DNA of 64,000 bases from CAWDLX01 sp963753485 (lineage in GTDB: Bacteria; Actinomycetota; Actinomycetes; Mycobacteriales; Micromonosporaceae): contig CAVWCL010000020.1 in assembly GCA_963753485.1 (NCBI GenBank), positions 310,001 to 374,000 of the forward strand, written 5' to 3'. Position 1 is the first letter of the stretch, and each line of letters opens with the position of its first letter. Both the position numbers and the translations under genes were made by a program. Positions 59,356-64,000 of the stretch are shown here, piece by piece. A model generated the notes under the pieces. It saw only the letters and a list, made by a program, of their open reading frames with translations. It had not been told where the DNA came from and did no database searches.

Positions 59356-60500
59356 CACGCACCTCGAATCATGGGACGGGCGCTGCTCACCGGTCGGCCG
59401 ACCACGGCGTGGTCGAGCGGAGCCAGACCGGCGGTTGAGTCGACATCGCTGAGGCGGGCGAGCAGCGACCCGGCGATGAGCGGAGCGAACTTGAACGACG
59501 AGCCGCCGCAGGCAGCGAAGGACAGGACCGAAGGGGCCATCTCCACGAGCAGGGTGCCGCCCGAGGGTGCCCGGGACAGGTAGTAGGCGTCCCGGGCGGC
59601 GCTCACCCAGTCGGCGCGAAAGCTCGGCAACACCGCGGTGAACGTGTCGACCAGATGGTCTCGCCAGCGCGGCGGCGTCGCGTCGTCCCCGACCTCGGCC
59701 ACGCTCCGGCACGCGCTCGCCGCACTCAGCTTGAGCGGCGTGCCAACCACCGGTGGCACGAACCAGGCCCCCCGGTCCGAGCCGAGGGCCAGCATCGGCG
59801 GCGTGGTCGACCAGGCGGCCGACTCCGCCCGGGGGATGTCGCAGTAGAGCATGCTCTGCCGGTACAGGATGAGCTCGTCCGCGAGATCCGCGGCGAGCAG
59901 GTCGCGGGACCACGCCCCCATGGCCAACAGAACCGCATCGGCCCGCAGCATCTCGCCATCGGCGAACTCCACCGCGCCGGTGGCATCGAGGCCGACTGCC
60001 CTGCGGTGGGGCCGCAGGTCGGCACCGGGGTGCCGGTGCAACCAGGCGGCGCAGGCGCCAAGGATCCGGTCGGCGAGCAGCACCCCCGCCGACGACTCAC
60101 GCACCGCACCCGAACCCGAGGGGAAGCTGACCTGCGGATACCGCGACGCGAGCGCGGCCGGCGTCAGTGCTCGAGCTCGTGACCCCGCGTCGGCCAGCTC
60201 CGCCACTGCCCGGGGAACGTCCGCGGGTGCGAGCACGGTAAGCGCGCCGACCTGGCGATAGAACCGGGCGCCGAGCAGACCCTCCAGCTCGACCCAGCGG
60301 TGGTGGGCCCGCACGGCAGCCGTGGTGCGGGCCGGATCGCTGGGATGAAGGGCGCGGATGACGCGATGCCGGTCGTATGAGGCGGCGCGGACGTTCGGTA
60401 TCCCGCCCTGATCGACGATCACCACCTGATGCCCGGCGCGGACGGCCTCGACGGCGGTCAGGAGCGCGATGACACCGCCGCCAACCATGAGTATCCGCAC
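59355..60500 (-). CDS. DAO-family FAD-dependent amino-acid/amine oxidase
   Basis: 381 residues. The FAD motif ILMVGGGVIALLTAVEAVRAGHQVVIVDQG is at the N-terminus. SYDRHRVIRALHPSDPAR follows, then a C-terminal SFAACGGSSFKFAPLIAGSLLARL typical of the sarcosine oxidase/N-methyltryptophan oxidase group, where a Cys near the C-terminus may bind FAD covalently. It is first of a coupled trio with the ATP-grasp and DDAH-like genes. It probably oxidises an amino-acid precursor or a product of the pathway. Confidence 0.85.
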   Translation of the reverse strand: MRILMVGGGVIALLTAVEAVRAGHQVVIVDQGGIPNVRAASYDRHRVIRALHPSDPARTTAAVRAHHRWVELEGLLGARFYRQVGALTVLAPADVPRAVAELADAGSRARALTPAALASRYPQVSFPSGSGAVRESSAGVLLADRILGACAAWLHRHPGADLRPHRRAVGLDATGAVEFADGEMLRADAVLLAMGAWSRDLLAADLADELILYRQSMLYCDIPRAESAAWSTTPPMLALGSDRGAWFVPPVVGTPLKLSAASACRSVAEVGDDATPPRWRDHLVDTFTAVLPSFRADWVSAARDAYYLSRAPSGGTLLVEMAPSVLSFAACGGSSFKFAPLIAGSLLARLSDVDSTAGLAPLDHAVVGRPVSSARPMIRGA

Positions 60501-60697
60501 GGCCCAGCACCCCTTGTCAGCATGCGATTCAGGGATGTCGCCATTGAAGTCGGGCGGCTGGTTGACCGGAAGATTCGCGTGATCCGAACAATCAACTCAG
60601 CCGCCGCGCTCGGGTCGGCCGACCCGTAATATTGGGCAGCGCCTATGGGTGGCAGTCCGGGCAGAGGATACATATCCGCACAGAAGGGGTGGTGGGC

Positions 60698-61165
60698 ATG
60701 ACCGACGACGGCCGGCACGACTTCGACTTCCTGTACGGCTCGTGGCAGGCGACCAATCGGTCCCTGCCCAAGCGGCTGGTCGGCTCGGACGAGTGGAAGG
60801 AGTTTCCTACGACGCTGACCTGCCGGCCGCTGCTGGGCGGCCTGATGAACGTCGATGAGCTCACGATCCCCGGACGGCCCGGCGGGGTGACCGTTCGGGT
60901 GTTCGACCCCGACACCCGCCAGTGGTCGGTCTACTGGATCGCCGCCGGCCTGGGCGTCGACATCCCGGTGATCGGCTCGTTCACCGACGGCGTCGGCGAG
61001 TTCTTCAGCGACGACACCTGGGAGGGTACCCCGATCCGGGTCCGCTACCGCTGGGACGCGACCGAACCGGACCATCCTCAGTGGACTCAGGCGTTCTCGA
61101 CCGACGACGGACTGACCTGGGAGCTGAACTGGGTTGCGACGTTCACCCGATCCGGGTCCGCCTGA
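60698..61165 (+). CDS. Small soluble protein of the DUF1579-like type
   Basis: 155 residues starting MTDDGRHDFDFLYGSWQATNRSLPKRLVGSDEW. The FDFLYGSW start, and repeated beta-strand segments with conserved Trp (WSVYWIAAGLG, WELNWVATF), resemble lipocalin-like DUF1579 proteins. It is the only + gene within the minus-strand cluster, inserted between the two ATP-grasp genes, four bases from the convergent one. The role is unknown. Confidence 0.7.
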   Translation: MTDDGRHDFDFLYGSWQATNRSLPKRLVGSDEWKEFPTTLTCRPLLGGLMNVDELTIPGRPGGVTVRVFDPDTRQWSVYWIAAGLGVDIPVIGSFTDGVGEFFSDDTWEGTPIRVRYRWDATEPDHPQWTQAFSTDDGLTWELNWVATFTRSGSA

Positions 61166-61169
61166 CCGC

Positions 61170-62417
61170 TCACGCCGGCTCGACATCGACGCCGACGGCC
61201 GCGACGGCCTCGTCGAGCGCGAGGTCGCACGCGTCCCGCGTCGGGGCCCGGCAGATGACGTAGGCGAACCGGCTCATGAACCCCCGCGGCGGCAGGCGCA
61301 CCAAGGTACCCGGCGCCACCAGTGGTCCGGCCTCCACCACACCCGGTACGTCGGCTGGCGTGGGCAGCCGCATGCTGGTGATGTAGCCGTCGACCGGCGG
61401 GTTGCAGAACCGGATGCCCACCGTGCCAGCCCCGGCACGGTCGAGGTCCGGGCGTGCTCCGACGGCCAGGTCGACCGCGACGTGCCCAGGATCGATGCCG
61501 GTCGCGAGCAGTCCCACGTACGGGATGAGGTCGCCACCCAACCTCGCGTTGATCTCGACGACCACTGGCCCCCGGCCGGTGAGTTTGATCTCGGTATGGG
61601 TGATGCCGTCACGCACACCGACCGCGCGGTGGGCGGTGGTGAGCACCCGGCCCACCCGCGGGTCGTAGCGCAGCGGATCGTCGGCGGTGACCGTGTGTCC
61701 GGTCTCCTCGAAGTACGGCGGGAAGCCGATCGCCTTGTGTGCGACCACGAAGGGTGTGTACCCACCCTGGAAGACGGCACCGTCGATGCTGATCTCCGGG
61801 CCGTCGAGGAACTCCTCCACCAGCACGCCGCCCTCGTACGCGGGCGCCCCGCCGTGCGTCGCCGTCTCCGCGATCGTGAACGCGGCCTCGAGCTCGCCGG
61901 GCGAGTGCACCTTGACCACACCGATGCTGGCACCCGCTCCGCGCGGCTTCACCACGACCGGGTAGCCGAACTCCGCGGCCGCGGACGAGGCGTCGGCGAG
62001 GGTCGTCACGTACGCGAAGCGCGGCTGCGCCAGCCCGGCTGCGGTCAACGCCTGGCGGGTACGATGCTTGTTGCGGCAGGAGTCGGCTCCGTTCACGGTC
62101 AGACCGGGCAGGCCGAGCGCCTCCGCCACCTGTGCCGTGCTGATCACCATCGCCTCGTCGTAGGAGAACACCCCCGCCACCGGCCGCTCCGCGGCGATCT
62201 GCTGCGCCACCTTCACCAACATGTCGGTGTCCGGGATGATCCGGCGCTGGTCGACCAGCTCGACCACCGTGGTACCCAGCACGTACCGCGACTGCCAGGT
62301 CGACGGGCCCGCGTCGAGCAGCCAGAGCGGCCGGCGCCGGCACGCCGAGGCGAGCAGGTACTCGCGGTAGGGTCGACCGCCGCTGCCGATGACCAGCACG
62401 ACACCCTCGTGGTCCAT
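61170..62417 (-). CDS. ATP-grasp carboxylate-amine ligase (second of pair)
   Basis: 415 residues. AEFGYPVVVKPRGAGASIGVVKV, GGVLVEEFLDGPEISIDGAVFQGGYTPFVVAHKA and GPVVVEINARLGGDLIPYVGLLATGIDP are standard ATP-grasp motifs, with the Glu-x-Asn metal site. It is close in style to the first ligase but clearly a different protein. The ATG at 62417 has AGGAGG seven bases upstream. Two such ligases in one cluster could add two amino acids in turn, making a tripeptide-like or doubly amidated product. Confidence 0.85.
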   Translation of the reverse strand: MDHEGVVLVIGSGGRPYREYLLASACRRRPLWLLDAGPSTWQSRYVLGTTVVELVDQRRIIPDTDMLVKVAQQIAAERPVAGVFSYDEAMVISTAQVAEALGLPGLTVNGADSCRNKHRTRQALTAAGLAQPRFAYVTTLADASSAAAEFGYPVVVKPRGAGASIGVVKVHSPGELEAAFTIAETATHGGAPAYEGGVLVEEFLDGPEISIDGAVFQGGYTPFVVAHKAIGFPPYFEETGHTVTADDPLRYDPRVGRVLTTAHRAVGVRDGITHTEIKLTGRGPVVVEINARLGGDLIPYVGLLATGIDPGHVAVDLAVGARPDLDRAGAGTVGIRFCNPPVDGYITSMRLPTPADVPGVVEAGPLVAPGTLVRLPPRGFMSRFAYVICRAPTRDACDLALDEAVAAVGVDVEPA

Positions 62418-62458
62418 ATCGCGGCCTCCTGTCGATGCGATGTCGGCCGGCGGGGCCG

Positions 62459-63808
62459 TCAACCCGCACCCGCCGTGACGGCGTAGCTGGCCTCCCGGAC
62501 CTTCTCGTTCTCCGTGGTCTCGATGCGACCGAGCGCGACCCGCAACAGCGGTGGCGCCATGACCGACGTGGCCAGCGCGACCAGGACCACGATCGTGTAG
62601 CCGGCGGTGTTGAGGACACCCAGGCGCAGGCCGACCGAGGCCACGACGATCTGCACCACGCCGCGGGTGTTGAGGCCGGCGCCGAGGGCGAGCGCGCGCC
62701 ATCGATCCATCCGGATCAGGAGCGCCCCGGTGTACGCGCCGGCGAACTTGCCCACCACGGCCACCGCGACGACGGCGACGGCGGTCACCGCCACGACCGG
62801 CCGGGCCAGCAGCGTCAGGTCCATCCGCAGACCCGCGGTCGCGAAGAAGATCGGGGCCAGCACACTCAGCACGACGGTGCGCAGGGTGGCGAACTGGGCC
62901 GGGCCGACGCTGGCGGTGGATCCGACCACGACGCCGCAGAGGAACGCGCCGAGCAGCGCCTCCATCCGCAGCGCCTGGGTCGCCGCGGCGGCGAGCAGCA
63001 CGAGCACCGCGATGACGGCCACCGGCGAGCCGCCACCCGCCGGGTCACGCGTCGACCGCATCGACAGCTGTAACAGGCCCCGCACGACCGGGCGGAGGAC
63101 GAAGAGGGTGACCAGGAGGATCGCTGCCAGCGTGGCCACGCTTGTCACCACGGCGCCAGCCTGGATGCCCCTGCTCGCCATGGCCGCGACGACCGAGAGC
63201 ATGAGCCAGCCCACCGCGTCGTCAACGCTGGCCGCGATGATGGTGAGCTGGCCGATGTCGCGGTGCAGGAAGCCGAGGTCGGTGAGGATCTTCGCGATGA
63301 CAGGCAGCGCGCTCACGCACAAGGCCACGCCCAGGAACGCGGCCGAGACCGTGCGGTTGGTCGTGGCGGGGGCGATGACGGCCGGCAACGCGAAGCCGCA
63401 CGCCACCCCGAGACCGAGCGGTACCACCAGACTGGTGAGGCTGACCACGCCGGCCTGTGTCCCCTGCCGGCGCAGGAGGCCCACGTCGAGGTACATGCCG
63501 GTGAGACCAACCAGCAGCAGCATGCCGAGCTGACCGACCGCGTCCAGCATGTCGAACTGGCCGGCGACCGGTGGGAAGAGCCAGCGGGCCACGGAGGGCG
63601 CGGCATGGCCCAGCACCGACGGTCCCAGCAGCAGGCCGGTAACGAGCTCGCCCACCACGGCCGGCAGACCGACGCGCGCGGCGAGCCGGCCGAGTACCAC
63701 GGCGAGGGCCAGGAGGACGCCGATCTGCACGAGGAACACGAGCAACGTGTTGGCGGCGACCGGCGGCACCGGGACCGGCGCCAGGGCCAGGACGGCCAGG
63801 TCGGTCAC
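62459..63808 (-). CDS. CPA2-type cation/proton antiporter (KefB/NapA-like)
   Basis: 449 residues with about twelve hydrophobic helices. LGLPAVVGELVTGLLLGPSVLG-like sequence (VGLPAVVGELVTGLLLGPSVLGHAAP) and IIAASVDDAVGWLMLSVV, with the paired acidic residues of monovalent cation:proton antiporters, are visible. A GTG start at 63808 with GGAGGAGG overlaps the upstream gene by four bases (GTGA). Such antiporters occur as product or ion transporters in some antibiotic clusters, so it may confer export or resistance. Confidence 0.85.
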   Translation of the reverse strand: MTDLAVLALAPVPVPPVAANTLLVFLVQIGVLLALAVVLGRLAARVGLPAVVGELVTGLLLGPSVLGHAAPSVARWLFPPVAGQFDMLDAVGQLGMLLLVGLTGMYLDVGLLRRQGTQAGVVSLTSLVVPLGLGVACGFALPAVIAPATTNRTVSAAFLGVALCVSALPVIAKILTDLGFLHRDIGQLTIIAASVDDAVGWLMLSVVAAMASRGIQAGAVVTSVATLAAILLVTLFVLRPVVRGLLQLSMRSTRDPAGGGSPVAVIAVLVLLAAAATQALRMEALLGAFLCGVVVGSTASVGPAQFATLRTVVLSVLAPIFFATAGLRMDLTLLARPVVAVTAVAVVAVAVVGKFAGAYTGALLIRMDRWRALALGAGLNTRGVVQIVVASVGLRLGVLNTAGYTIVVLVALATSVMAPPLLRVALGRIETTENEKVREASYAVTAGAG

Positions 63809-64000
63809 GGCACCTCCTCCAGGACGGCCACGCCGGTGGCCGGGTACGGGGCGAACCGTTGCCACGTCTCGTGCAGCCGCACCCGACCGTCGTCGAGGCG
63901 CTCGGGCGTACTGCGGCAGCGTCCGGCCACGACGCGGCCATCGACGAGCACCATCGAGTACGCGAACTCCAGCACCCCGTCGTCGGCGCAGCGCCCGGAC
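63805..64000 (-). CDS. Unrecognised protein, C-terminal part only
   Basis: The minus-strand frame is open from the window edge to a TGA at 63807-63805. The visible 64 residues include DDGVLEFAYSMVLVDGRVVAGRC and LDDGRVRLHETWQRFAPYPATGVAVLEEVP. No domain was identified. The stop overlaps the antiporter start (GTGA), so it belongs to the same operon. Confidence 0.6.
   Translation of the reverse strand, partial: SGRCADDGVLEFAYSMVLVDGRVVAGRCRSTPERLDDGRVRLHETWQRFAPYPATGVAVLEEVP

Overview
The window is high-GC DNA with the gene style of an actinomycete: GTG starts, ATGA/TGATG stop-start overlaps, WS/DGAT acyltransferases, an NB-ARC regulator and a dnaK-grpE-dnaJ-MerR operon. A dispersed intergenic inverted repeat built on GGGCACCC, present three times, recalls Micromonosporaceae genomes, but family placement is an inference. 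Neither a plasmid nor a phage backbone is visible. Annotation rests on reading translated sequence and motifs; no database search was run.

Region by region. (1) 1-8961 is a formate dehydrogenase and selenocysteine locus: fdhA (5' end cut off by the window), fdhE, the Fe-S subunit and an NrfD-type membrane subunit on +, then selD-selC-selB on -, with selA divergent from selD. This is a complete bacterial Sec-insertion set, including a tRNA-Sec with anticodon TCA. (2) 9072-15226 holds GAPDH, a metallo-beta-lactamase-fold protein and an FAD aromatic hydroxylase separated by a chain of six tiny coupled ORFs, a ClpX-type zinc finger fused to a helical domain, and a WS/DGAT acyltransferase. (3) 15691-25905 is a surface-polysaccharide-like region: a multispanning glycosyltransferase, a processive GT2 synthase, two GH26-like proteins, membrane proteins, an acyltransferase-3 and a membrane metallophosphoesterase. 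(4) 26067-35490 contains an Fpg/Nei glycosylase, small membrane proteins, the dnaK-grpE-cbpA-cbpM operon (again with tiny coupled ORFs before the last gene) and an HpnB-like glycosyltransferase. (5) 35652-43943 is a catabolic island: IclR regulator, class III CoA-transferase and citrate-synthase/citryl-CoA-lyase-like protein on -, and a LigAB-like extradiol dioxygenase, DoxX protein, amidohydrolase and alpha/beta hydrolase in a tightly overlapping + operon, followed by OsmC. (6) 44366-53148 has an MFS exporter and lipoprotein, then an ATP-grasp enzyme, a 120-residue protein and a short peptide resembling a RiPP precursor. This locus is interrupted by an intact IS630-type element and followed by decayed transposase fragments, a truncated hydrolase and a beta-lactamase-fold serine hydrolase. 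(7) 53280-64000 has a second WS/DGAT, a Uma2 protein, an XRE/NB-ARC regulator, and a minus-strand cluster (two ATP-grasp ligases, a DAO-type FAD oxidase, a DDAH-like amidinohydrolase, a cation/proton antiporter and a partial gene) that looks like a small-molecule pathway.

The most unusual signals are the families of tiny ORFs, each linked by 4-nt ATGA (or GTGA) overlaps, that bridge neighbouring genes. At 11251-11476 five tandem 38-bp units each encode MTDDALASAEEAG. At 30433-30512 two related units encode (M/V)TADALPSAEAAS. At 39499-39528 there is a single MIRRSEAAT unit. Next in interest are the IS-interrupted ATP-grasp/short-peptide locus and the twin ATP-grasp plus amidinohydrolase cluster.
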